This document shows positions 1 through 6,203 of a stretch of 13,138 nucleotides of DNA, piece after piece. The DNA comes from Baffinella frigidus. Lineage: Eukaryota > Cryptophyceae > Cryptomonadales > Baffinellaceae. Both the position numbers and the translations under genes were made by a program. Each line of letters starts with the position of its first letter. Position 1 is the stretch's first letter. The notes below the pieces were generated by a model. It was not told where the DNA came from and searched no databases. It saw only the letters and a program-made list of their open reading frames with translations. The DNA lies in contig MU646809.1 of NCBI GenBank assembly GCA_026770585.1, positions 288,693 through 301,830 on the forward strand, read 5' to 3'.

Positions 1-205
1 GTGTATGGTTGAGGGAGAGGATTGAGGGTTTAGGGTGTAGGGTGTAGGGTTTACGGTGCAGGGTTTACGGTGTACGGTTCAATGTTTACGTTTTAGGGTT
101 CAGGGTGTAGGGTTTGGGGTTTGGGCTTCAGGGTTTAAGGGTTAGGGGTTTGGGCTGCAGGGTTCAGGGTTCAGGGTTTGGGGTTTGGGGTTTGGGGTGT
201 AGAGT
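1..205 (+). repeat. Degenerate TTTAGGG-type array, G-rich on plus strand
   Basis: Units of about 7 bp (tttaggg, tgtaggg, ttcaggg, tttgggg, gttgagg) repeat imperfectly. The array sits in the intron after exon e of the minus-strand gene, so the transcript would carry the C-rich version. The GGG core is kept while the other four bases vary. Confidence 0.85.
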
Positions 206-217
206 TGAGGGCTTGAC

Positions 218-328
218 CCCAGTCTTGTGTTTTCTGTACGCGCCCGTAATCCAGTGGGCGTTCAAAAACGTCTCCGCGGACGCTGCCTTGACCTCCATCG
301 ACGGAAAGAAGGGCGAGCGCTCGTACAT
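218..328 (-). CDS. UBE2O-like exon e
   Basis: This exon has 37 codons and starts right after a pyrimidine-rich acceptor (CCTTTCCCCAG|ATG). It reads MYERSPFFPSMEVKAASAET then FLNAHWITGAYRKHKTG. The aromatic-P-x-x-x-V followed 15 residues later by a W-I-T-G motif matches the family block with YPGQ and WLSG. The donor is CTGGG|GTCAAG. The following intron, which leaves the window, turns into telomere-like repeat within 15 nt. Confidence 0.65.
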
Positions 329-2103
329 CTGGGGAAAGGGCTCGGCGTGAGCGATATGTAGACACCGGTTCCAGGTTTTCACACGCCCAAACTTTCGAGG
401 CTCTGGAAACTGGGAGTTCTTGGGCTGAGATAGGTAGAGAATTGCATGTGGCGCAGGACTAATTCTGACATGGGGCAATGCATCCTGCGGAAATGATAGA
501 AGGACCACGCAGCCTGCCCAACAGGTGCAGGCACCGGAGGAAGCCCTAAACCCTAACCCCTAAACCCCAAAACCCAAAACCTAAACCCTAAACCCCAACC
601 ACGTACCTTCTGGACAGCATGGAGCTCCCCGTTTGCCGATGAAGAGACCAAGCACTGTGTACGGAGGACAAAAACGTCAGGACGATCAACCTCTGGTCGT
701 GTGCTGACACGTGAAGCACCACACCAGGAGGAAAGAGTGCATGCAGTCAACCTTGAGAACTGCTTCGCTTCGCATCTACTCGCCGCCGGAGATCCCCGAA
801 AAAGAATTTCCTCCTCTTCATCCTAACCGCAATCAAGTCCGCAACCGACCCCCCCACCCCGTCCCCAGTTCAGCATCGCCGAGAGAACGTTGCCTAGCTA
901 TGCCTGAGTGAAACTGGGCTCGCCATTAAATACATGCAGCGAAGAAACTCCAGTGCAGAAGGGCAACTAAATCACGTATATCCCGACCACTGCTATTAGA
1001 TTGGAGGGGTACGAGAGTAGAAATTGTAGCAAACAGGTACAGGCAGCAGACCTGGGAGTCGTCGGTGAATTGAACGATGACGTCTTCCCTGCAGGAGAGC
1101 ACGCGCCCCAGCCACCCGTCCGCCACCTGCTCCCCCATCACACCACCGGATTACCAACTGTCGAAACCAACATGGCCACCATGTATTCCCTTCGAGAAAG
1201 GCCGTGGAACTGCAGGTGTCAGCACTTCTCAGTTCCCGCACGCGCCCCAGCCATCTGTCCGCTTCCTGCTTGTCGAGCCGCGTCCGTCTTAAGGCTCATG
1301 GACGATTGCATCATTTAATTTAAGGCTTAGCAATAAAGAAGAGGAAGACCTGATCGCCCATCCACCACCGGATGAGTCATGTCAGCAACTCAGAGATCCG
1401 TGACGCGCTCCGCCGCCACGCGAGGAAAGCTCTGTGCTTCTGTTGGGTTGCTGCACGCAGCTCAGGCAAGCCAAGATCCAGGGAAGGGACACCCCCGTGA
1501 AACTCGCGTGCTGCAACATGCTCTGGAGGATTGCGGGATTGTGGCGCGCACATGAATGAGTAAAATTGAGGGGGTTGTGGTCGATGGGAACTGTACCACC
1601 CAGTTTCCCTGGCGGAAAGGCTGGAGGTGCTTCAGGTGAGCCGTGTCGACTAGCGAGACCGTGGAACCTGCCACGTCCCATCGCGACCGTCAGGCACCTG
1701 CCGTGTCAACCCGCTGCTACTGGATCCACCCGCGTCGCTGGGAACACGCACGCCGCTCAGCAGCTTTGTGGGATGAAGACATTCATGGGCCGCTAGCGGA
1801 GTTGGGCTGCTGACCGTCGGAGTAGCGCATGTCCACAAAGATCTTGGTCGCGGTGACCACACCCTTGCGCTTGTTGTGGATCACAGTGTCACCATGCAGC
1901 AGCGCGCGGTCCAAAATGCGCAGGTCGGTGATCGGCTCCATGCGGTCGTTGTCCAGCTCGCGCAGCCAGTACACATGTGCGGTCGGAGGCGCCCCCCGCG
2001 CGTCGGTGTCTTCTCCGACGCAGCAGACCATGCCGGGAGTTCCAGGGTCACTGATCAGACACACCACATCCTCCGGGCATATCCTCGCGCTCACGTCTGC
2101 CAT
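218..2103 (-). CDS. UBE2O: UBE2O/PHO2-like E2/E3 hybrid ubiquitin-conjugating enzyme, N-terminal part, five exons, runs off the left edge
   Basis: Proteins of this family are very large E2s that also act as E3 ligases; the N-terminal half carries SH3-like modules and the UBC fold lies near the C terminus. Five minus-strand exons join in phase through GT-AG introns: a 2103-1815 (ends phase 1), b 1667-1600, c 1126-1052, d 654-607, e 328-218, giving 197 residues. Diagnostic pieces in family order are: LDRALLHGDTV (residues 64-74); LVDTAHLKHLQPFRQGNW across exon b, like the human stretch ending in WPFMYGDY; VADGWLGRV at the start of exon c, like YDCWLGKV; and FFPSMEV..NAHWITG in exon e, like the YPGQ..RWLSG block. 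The ATG at 2103 follows GCC and is the first in frame, so it is the chosen start. The UBC domain with its catalytic Cys is not in the window. Human and plant comparisons are from memory. Family confident, exact borders of exons c and d less so. Confidence 0.7.
541..600 (-). repeat. Short CCCTAAA-type array at a 5' splice site
   Basis: About eight degenerate units (ccctaaa, cccctaa, cccaaaa) end 6 bp from the exon d donor. The sense transcript of the minus-strand gene therefore starts this intron with GTACGTGGTT and then runs straight into TTTAGGG-like repeats. Confidence 0.8.
607..654 (-). CDS. UBE2O-like exon d
   Basis: This exon has 16 codons (CLVSSSANGELHAVQK) between GTACACAG| and CAGAAG|GTACGT, the best 5' splice site in the gene. 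It bridges the DDSQ end of exon c and the MYERSPFFPSMEV start of exon e, in the place where human UBE2O has its CSMNTEDGAKLYDV stretch. Acceptor choice is uncertain: the frame stays open upstream to about 710, so the exon could be longer. Confidence 0.5.
1052..1126 (-). CDS. UBE2O-like exon c
   Basis: This exon has exactly 25 codons, from GAGCAG|GTGGCG to CCCAG|GTCTGC. It reads VADGWLGRVLSC then REDVIVQFTDDSQ: the W-x-G-x-V turn and following strand typical of the third N-terminal module. The in-frame stop at 1151-1153 shows that an intron must end between that point and the module. A second version of its first codons lies at 1265-1239. Confidence 0.62.
1239..1275 (-). other. Second, partial version of UBE2O-like exon c start (possible alternative or decoy exon)
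   Basis: The minus strand reads AAGCAG|GAAGCGGACAGATGGC, which encodes EADRWLGRV in phase 0 and is nearly the same as VADGWLGRV of exon c, 139 bp upstream of it in the direction of transcription. After RWLGRV the frame stays open (RELRSADTCSST...) but no longer looks like the module. It could be a mutually exclusive exon, an exonised duplicate, or a dead copy. Confidence 0.45.
1600..1667 (-). CDS. UBE2O-like exon b
   Basis: This 68-nt exon lies between GTGGCAG| and TGG|GTGGTA. The split codon G|GT from exon a gives Gly, then STVSLVDTAHLKHLQPF and RQGNW. It ends in phase 0. The residue pattern matches the family stretch linking the second and third modules. The intron before it is 147 nt. Confidence 0.65.
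1815..2103 (-). CDS. UBE2O-like exon a (initiator exon)
   Basis: This exon has 96 codons plus one base. It starts MADVSARICPEDVV and holds one complete SH3-like module (SDPGTPGMVCCVGED ... HVYWLRELDNDRMEPITDLRILDR) and the start of the next (HGDTVIHNKRKGVVTATKIFVDMRYSD). The 5' splice site reads GACG|GTCAGC. Reading past it gives only ten more residues and a stop, whereas splicing to 1667 restores the next beta strand. An alternative is that the first ATG lies in an exon further upstream, since an AG (CATGGCAG) immediately follows this ATG. Confidence 0.72.
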
Positions 2104-2111
2104 GGCTGCAG

Positions 2112-2343
2112 GCGCTCCAAGAACGCCCGCAGCCGGTGCTGTCGATGACTGGGACAGCCTGCCGTCTTAGGAGAGGGATGATAGAACGCCTTTTGAGAAG
2201 ACCCGGGATCCGATTTCTCTGGAGAACAGGCCGGCAGCCACCCGCCAACGCCAGCCGCTGCTCACCTCCACCTTCTCGCCTCACACCTCCAAGGGGATCC
2301 ACACCGAACCCCCGTGCCCCTCCCGTGCTTTTCAGAGTTGACT
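2112..2343 (+). repeat. Interspersed repeat family R, copy 1 (uninterrupted)
   Basis: It shares GGGACAGCCTGCCGTCTT, GAGGGAT.AT, CCCGGGATCCGATTTCTCT, ACCCGCCAACGCC, AGGGGATCCA and TGCTTTTC.GAGT in the same order with 5587-5952. This copy lacks the nested foldback element of copy 2. Borders are approximate and no clear target duplication was seen. It lies just upstream of the UBE2O-like ATG and so forms part of that gene's 5' region, in the gap shared with the plus-strand gene starting at 2583. Confidence 0.7.
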
Positions 2344-2345
2344 AA

Positions 2346-2582
2346 ATGTTGTAAAAGGAGTTTCATGATCAAATCGAGGCCGGAATTTGGGCCGTTTCTG
2401 CCTCATAGAGTGCTGATCTCTCATGCTGACAACAATACAAGTACTATTCCTGGTACCTAAGAGCGTTTTAAAACTGCTTTGCACCCCTGCTCGAAAATAA
2501 CGATTCGGTTCACTTCTGTTCAGAAAGCCATCCAGGACTGGTCTCTTACACCAGAAGATTTTCAGACCGGCTCGGTCGGAAA
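2346..2582. promoter_or_regulatory. Intergenic region upstream of the plastid-presequence gene
   Basis: This is a 237-bp AT-richer stretch between repeat R and the ATG at 2583. The sequence just before the ATG is GGTCGGAAA, with A at -3, a good eukaryotic start context. No TATA box at a fixed distance is clear. It probably holds the plus-strand promoter and perhaps part of the divergent minus-strand one. Confidence 0.35.
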
Positions 2583-2882
2583 ATGCTGCGGCGCTGCTTG
2601 TCGCTCGCGATCGTCCTCGCCGCGCTTCCTGCTGCCGACGCCTTCCACGCACCTGGCACGCGCTTGGCTTCGGGGTTGGTCGGGAATGTAAGAGTGCAAA
2701 GAGCAGCATGCCGAAGACTGGCGGCCGGGACGGCGGAGGGTCCGAAGGCGGCGTTCCTGATTGAATATTCCCAAAATTGAGATGGGGGGAAGCAGGAGCT
2801 CGACACCGCGAAGGCGGCTCTGCTCGAGGCAGTGCCCGGGGCTGTGATTCGCGAGCGGCAGCACGGAGGGCAGCCTATCCAG
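2583..2882 (+). CDS. First exon of a plastid-presequence protein with in-frame TGA; possible Rdx/SelW-like selenoprotein
   Basis: Residues 1-20 form a signal peptide (LRRC, then LSLAIVLAALPAADA) followed by Phe21, His, Ala, Pro. This is the A-x-A|F leader expected for import into a secondary red-type plastid. Residues 22-57 are Arg/Ala-rich like a transit peptide. Then comes FLIEYSQN, an in-frame TGA at codon 66, and DGGKQELDTAKAALLEAVPG followed by AVIRERQHGGQPIQ, ending at CAG|GTCTTT (2882, phase 0). A strand ending in Y-x-x-x-U, a helix, then PG and a strand is the layout of SelW/Rdx thioredoxin-like redox proteins, with Ser in place of the usual Cys of CxxU. No SECIS element was recognised. 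As an alternative, a phase-0 intron from GGGAAT|GTAAGA (about 2688) to AAGCAG|GAGCTC (about 2796) removes the TGA. Presequence likely; family tentative. Confidence 0.5.
2838..2882 (+). repeat. Shuffled exon segment, parental copy A
   Basis: Bases 2839-2879 occur again, identical over 41 bp, at 3309-3349. Bases 2857-2884 occur inverted at 3016-3043 with one mismatch. All three lie within 520 bp, and copies B and C fall inside the intron that follows this exon. Confidence 0.85.
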
Positions 2883-2892
2883 GTCTTTAATC

Positions 2893-2990
2893 GGATAGGG
2901 GGGCTGGGTGTAGTGTTTGGGGTGCAGGGTTTGGGGATTGGGGTGTAGGGAATAGGGTGTAGGGTTTGGGGTTAAGGGTTGTCAAGAGTT
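2893..2990 (+). repeat. Telomere-like array, G-rich, intronic
   Basis: Degenerate units (ggtgtag, tttgggg, tgcaggg, ttaaggg) begin 10 bp after the 5' splice site at 2882. As in the UBE2O-like gene, the array sits right at the start of an intron. Confidence 0.75.
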
Positions 2991-3015
2991 TAGTCATGGG
3001 GATGAATGCGGCCAC

Positions 3016-3043
3016 ACCTGGATAGGCTGCCCCCCGTGCTGCC
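3016..3043 (-). repeat. Shuffled exon segment, copy B (inverted, 28 bp)
   Basis: The reverse complement matches 2857-2884 in 27 of 28 positions, including the CCAG|GT splice junction, then diverges. Together with copy A it would make a 28-bp stem around the G-rich telomere-like array at 2893-2990. Confidence 0.8.
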
Positions 3044-3071
3044 CAACCCCTAAACCAACCCCTAAACCCTA

Positions 3072-3240
3072 CCACTAGCCCTTTGGAGGTGGCTCAAATC
3101 TGCAACCTTTTCGATTTGCCTCGCCAGCCCCCCCCGATCTGAGGGGGTCTGTGTTAACTATTGACCTATTTTCAGTACAAAATCGACTTTTGGGGTTTAT
3201 GTTCACGAGCACTATTTGGGCCACCTCCCAGGGCTAGTGG
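3072..3240. mobile_element. 169-bp TA-flanked MITE (Tc1/mariner-type)
   Basis: The ends CCACTAGCCCTTTGGAGGTG... and the reverse complement CCACTAGCCCTGGGAGGTGG... form terminal inverted repeats of about 28 bp with three mismatches. The element is bounded by TA on both sides (3070-3071 and 3241-3242), the target duplication of Tc1/mariner-like elements. It is too short to encode a transposase, so it would depend on one elsewhere. It lies inside the large intron of the plus-strand gene. Confidence 0.75.
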
Positions 3241-3258
3241 TAATCCCTCAACCCCAAT

Positions 3259-3320
3259 CCCCAATTCCTGAACCCCAAACCTTACACCCAACCCCCCTAT
3301 CTGCTTACGGGCTGTGATTC
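3259..3320 (+). repeat. 62-bp interspersed repeat, copy 1
   Basis: It matches 6204-6265 with two mismatches (ccccaattcctgaacc ... gctgtgattc). It is the reason two unrelated minus-strand open frames share ITARK-IGGLGVRFGVQELG. This copy is joined to exon segment copy C. Confidence 0.8.
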
Positions 3321-3349
3321 GCGAGCGGCAGCACGGAGGGCAGCCTATC
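3309..3349 (+). repeat. Shuffled exon segment, copy C (direct, 41 bp)
   Basis: It is identical to 2839-2879. On its left it is fused to the 62-bp repeat 3259-3320 through the shared bases GGGCTGTGATTC; on its right it diverges at the base before the splice-site CAG. It is intronic and non-coding here. Confidence 0.85.
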
Positions 3350-3351
3350 GT

Positions 3352-3487
3352 ATCAATTCTAAACCCTAAACCCTGCACCCTAAACCCCAAGCCCTAAACC
3401 CTGCACCCTAACCCCCGAGCCCTAAACCCTCAACTCTAAACCCTACGCCATAAACCCTACACCCCAAACCCTACACCTCAAACCCCC
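3352..3487 (-). repeat. Telomere-like array, C-rich
   Basis: About nineteen degenerate CCCTAAA units (ccctaaa, ccctgca, ccccaag, ccctaca) keep close to a 7-bp period. Shorter blocks of the same kind flank the MITE at 3045-3070 and 3243-3300. Confidence 0.85.
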
Positions 3488-3596
3488 CCCGGTCACTTGG
3501 CGATCGGGATGTTTTTCCGCATCTGAGTGATGCGGTGTGCCAATTCTACGATGCTTCTTGTTGGCAACCCCCACTCGACTCTCAACGCATGACAAC

Positions 3597-3645
3597 GTCA
3601 CCCCCTCTACCGCAGACCTACCTTAGACCGCAGAGGGGGTAACTT
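3597..3645. repeat. Hairpin in intron
   Basis: GTCACCCCCTCT and AGAGGGGGTAAC pair almost perfectly around about 25 nt. A second hairpin (CCGCATCTGAGTGATGCGG) lies at 3518-3536. Neither shows the conserved SECIS quartet clearly. Confidence 0.5.
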
Positions 3646-3709
3646 TTGGATCACTCAATTCCGTTAGGGAGCGGAAGCAGGTTGTCTGAGCATTTGACGG
3701 GCGGTGCAG

Positions 3710-3787
3710 GTGACGATCTCGCTGCTGAAAGAGGACGAGCTGGACCCTGCATACTCGCTCTGCCTCCCCGCTTCGGAAAGCTGGCTG
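3710..3787 (+). CDS. Internal exon, probably of the gene starting at 2583
   Basis: This exon has 26 codons between GGTGCAG| and TGGCTG|GTGAGT, the latter a consensus 5' splice site. It reads VTISLLKEDELDPAYSLC then LPASESWL, with GC-rich third positions. An in-frame stop at 3695-3697 shows that it must be entered by splicing. Joined in phase 0 to the exon ending at 2882 it gives GGQPIQ-VTISLL, a plausible continuous beta strand. The intron would be 827 nt and holds telomere-like repeats and a MITE. It could instead belong to a separate gene. Confidence 0.5.
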
Positions 3788-3829
3788 GTGAGTCGTAGGA
3801 TCCCCTATTTGTCTGCGGTGGTGTTGAGC

Positions 3830-3886
3830 GATGATGCGCGCTGCCTGCATCAGCGTCGTTCTCTGGAGCTCTACCCCCGACGCGGG
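3830..3886 (+). repeat. Intron-tail repeat, copy 1
   Basis: It holds GATGATGCGCGCTGCCTGC and then a 32-bp core (3855-3886) beginning GTCGTTCTCTGGAGCTCTAC and ending CGACGCGGG. It ends 30 bp before the acceptor at 3916. A diverged copy is at 4033-4110. Confidence 0.8.
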
Positions 3887-3916
3887 GGTTTCATGTCTCC
3901 CAACAGTTTTTTTCAG

Positions 3917-3982
3917 GGAACAGAGGGCAGGACCTGGCCACAGCGAACGCGAGCTTGGTGCCGTCAAGGTTTTTGCCAGCGG
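3917..3982 (+). CDS. Possible internal exon, frame unresolved
   Basis: It is preceded by a textbook acceptor (ACAGTTTTTTTCAG|GG). The frame with most GC-rich third positions reads DLATANASLVPSRFLPAG. To be in phase with the preceding exon that frame needs either a second AG (GGGCAG|GACCTG) or a weaker upstream donor. A donor candidate is CAGCGG|GTACAT. The existence of an exon is plausible; its borders are not settled. Confidence 0.3.
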
Positions 3983-4262
3983 GTACATCTGGCTGCAGTG
4001 CTGTTGACACCAACGCCACCGCGGATAAATTATGGGATGATGGGCGGTGCATGCGTGACGTTGATCCGCGTCGTTGTCTAGAGCCGTTGTCTGGAGCGCT
4101 ACCTCCGGCGCGGGGTTAATGCTTGGCGCTTGGTGCTTTGTATCGCATTCGACAATCTTGACAGAGTCAACATCGCCTCTCACTCCTTCCGCAACCACAG
4201 AGAAGACATCTTTGTTTGATCTCCGGTCCGGCCCACTTGGATCCACTTCTGAACTCCCCTGT

Positions 4263-4294
4263 GTCGTTCTCTGGAGCTCTACCCCCGACGCGGG
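4263..4294 (+). repeat. Intron-tail repeat, copy 2
   Basis: It is identical over 32 bp to 3855-3886. It ends 20 bp before the acceptor at 4314, in the same position and orientation relative to the splice site as copy 1. Confidence 0.85.
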
Positions 4295-4314
4295 ATTTTT
4301 CCATCTCTCTCTAG

Positions 4315-4441
4315 TGTTTTGAAATTGGACGAGGTGTTTGGGCAGATGGCGCCGAAGGCGATGGTGTGGACAGGTTCGCAGCGAGAGCTGTTCCGCAAGA
4401 ACGCCGACCGCCGCCAGCAGAGCATCTTCGATATCCAGAAG
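4315..4441 (+). CDS. Internal exon of an unrecognised protein (same plus-strand gene)
   Basis: The acceptor CATCTCTCTCTAG| is followed by T and then VLKLDEVFGQMAPKAMVWTG and SQRELFRKNADRRQQSIFD-IQK, ending at CCAGAAG|GTTACG. Third positions are strongly GC-rich and the residue mix is normal for protein, unlike the antisense frame (part of 3623-4489). I do not recognise the family. A terminal exon may start after GGTTCACAG (about 4493): in phase 0 it reads TILKLTCWMCGTHPSQR then stop; another frame reads to a stop at 4607. Confidence 0.5.
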
Positions 4442-4607
4442 GTTACGAGTCCACCGCCAAACGTCTGGCTCTGCCTCACTCGGGTTCACAGACTATTCTC
4501 AAGTTGACATGCTGGATGTGTGGTACACATCCGTCACAACGCTGAAGCGAAAACCAGCCCGGGATCATCAAATTAGTGAGCGCAAAAAGATACAGACAGA
4601 GCTATAA

Positions 4608-5283
4608 CGTGTGCAGAGGTTCCAGGGTGTGGAGCGCAATACAATCCTGGGCTAAGTAAATCGAGTGAGCGCTTTACCTAGCCCGGGGCGCTCCCTCCCG
4701 CCGCTGGTCTCCATTTCCGCAGCAGATCAGCGCGTCTGAGCAGACCTCGAGCTTGAGCCCTGGGGCTCAAGTACGCCCCGCGACGGCGCTTGGCACGCGG
4801 TTGCTACGCTAGACCCCTGGGGGGGCAATCGCACAAGTCAACTCCCCCTGCCTGCAACGTCAACTTTTGGCGGAATCCTTCGATCTGAAGGATCCTGCTA
4901 TTGAGTTGGCTTTTGATTGACCAGCATCACGTCCCAAGTGGGTTGTCCTGGTGCGGCCGAGGCTCGACCAAGGGTGTTGTTATCCCTCAAGTGGCGAGGG
5001 GGTCTAAATAGACCCCTCAGGTCCCTAGGCAGGTCCTCGGGCCCAACGGTAGGGCGTTTGAGCCTAACCGCCACTTCAGGGATAGCCCGGATATCCCTGC
5101 AAGGCGGTGGTGTGTGTCCTTAATTTGGAGCAACCCCGGTAACGTTGCTCCGCACACCCCCGCTTGCAGGCGGCGCTCCGCTCTCTGCTCCCCTCTACGC
5201 AAGGCGCCGTGCCACCACCCGTCGATCCTTCGTAGGACAGCAGGCGAGAGAGGGAACGTCGCCAAGCAACAGCCACCTCCGTT
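4608..5283. other. Hairpin-rich intergenic stretch without a convincing gene
   Basis: Several perfect or near-perfect palindromes lie here: CTTGAGCCC-TG-GGGCTCAAG (about 4752-4771); ATCCTTCGATCTGAAGGAT (4875-4893); AGGGGGTCTAAATAGACCCCT (4997-5017); arms ACCGCC..TCAGGGATA and TATCCCTG..GGCGGT (5069-5113); and GGAGCAAC/GTTGCTCC (about 5127-5151). Open frames here are short and none resembles a known protein. No tRNA box pair was found. Confidence 0.6.
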
Positions 5284-5404
5284 ACCGGGGTACCTCGCGC
5301 ATAAGAAAGGCCCTCCTCCTAGGACTCCACAGCAGGCATCTGCCCGGGGCCCTATGGTGGTCCTGGGCAGGGGGTGGCGTTTTCGTATGAGCGAGGTACC
5401 CTTG
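5284..5404. mobile_element. Foldback MITE family M, copy 1
   Basis: The left arm GGGGTACCTCGCGCATAAG and right arm ending GTATGAGCGAGGTACCC form a stem that continues through AAGAAAGGCC..CTCCTAGGAC to a loop with GCAGGCATCTGCC. It is about 120 bp long with no coding capacity. Ends are approximate. Confidence 0.75.
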
Positions 5405-5586
5405 CAATAGGATTTCGGCAGCATCCACCAGCGCGTCAACGCCCCCACTGACTGCGCACCGCGAAACCCCCACCGGGGGAGGGGAGCGCGTGAGGGGGAA
5501 AACGCCAAGGTGTAAATGTCTGCCGAATTACGGGGTAAATTGCTCAAAAGTGAAGAGGGCGCTGCAGGCAAACGTGTGGGTTTTCG

Positions 5587-5952
5587 GCACTCGAGGCACG
5601 CCTGCAGCTCCGGACGCGGATGGTTGGGACAGCCTGCCGTCTTCGCAGAGGGATCATCGACGCGCCGTATGGCAAGTCCCGGGATCCGATTTCCTCTCAA
5701 CAACAGGACAGCACCCACCCGCCAACGCCGGCCGTTGGAACCCACCACCTTATCCCCTACACGGGTACCTCGCTCATAAGAAACTGCCTCCCCCTAGGAC
5801 CGTACAGTACATGTAGGCATATGCCCATGCCCCTACGGTGGTCCTGGGGAGGGGGCAGTTTCTTATGAGCGAGGTACTCCTGAAATACCTTCTAGGGGAT
5901 CCACCACCGAGACCAGCGCGCACCACCCCCTCCTTGCTTTTCCGAGTAGACT
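5587..5952 (+). repeat. Interspersed repeat family R, copy 2, split by a nested element
   Basis: It is collinear with 2112-2343 up to CCACCACCTTATCCCCTA. It is then interrupted by 5759-5882 and resumes at CTAGGGGATCCACCACC, ending TTGCTTTTCCGAGTAGACT. Copy 1 therefore serves as the empty site. The 243-codon minus-strand frame here crosses both repeats and is not a gene. Confidence 0.72.
5759..5882. mobile_element. Foldback MITE family M, copy 2 (nested in R)
   Basis: Arms of about 43 bp are nearly perfect: GGGTACCTCGCTCATAAG, AAACTGCC, CCCTAGGACC on the left and their complements on the right. The loop is about 30 nt and contains the palindrome GGCATATGCC. The family end consensus looks like CAGGGGTACCTCGCTCATAA. 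Termini starting CAGGG recall hAT elements, but no clean 8-bp duplication is seen; a TA flank is possible in copy 3. Confidence 0.78.
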
Positions 5953-5994
5953 CACACGTACAAGTCAGATAATCCTCCCAAGCCACGATTTTTG

Positions 5995-6111
5995 CGACAG
6001 TAAATATCTGGATTTGACAGGGAAAATCTGGTTTTTAATACCCCCAAAGCGAATGGGGGTATTTTGCCGGCAAAATTGAGAATGTTTGCGGGGTCTGAGG
6101 TCAGATATTTT
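5995..6111. repeat. Complex inverted-repeat unit
   Basis: Outer arms AAATATCTG (6002-6010) and CAGATATTT (6103-6111) enclose AATACCCCC/GGGGGTATT (about 6037-6064) and a perfect 16-bp palindrome ATTTTGCCGGCAAAAT (about 6061-6076). It may be another small foldback element. The surrounding open frame on the minus strand gives no recognisable protein. Confidence 0.55.
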
Positions 6112-6203
6112 TCTTCGGATGCATTCTGATGGGTAAAATGGTTGATTCCCAACCATCTGGCACACTCTAGGGTCTCAAATTGAAGAGAAGGCGTTTTTTT
6201 GCT

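Noticed and set aside
3000-3100. SECIS element for the TGA gene (ATGA at about 3002)
   Set aside because: No matching TGA/GA partner with a 12-bp helix and apical AA could be drawn; it also lies in what is probably an intron.
3623-4489. 288-codon minus-strand open frame
   Set aside because: It is antisense to exons with better codon use and splice signals; its internal duplication (ASGVELQRTT) comes from the intron-tail repeat.
5017-5748. 243-codon minus-strand open frame
   Set aside because: It runs across foldback MITE copy 1 and half of repeat R; the composition follows the repeats (Arg/Gly/Cys-rich) and no domain is visible.
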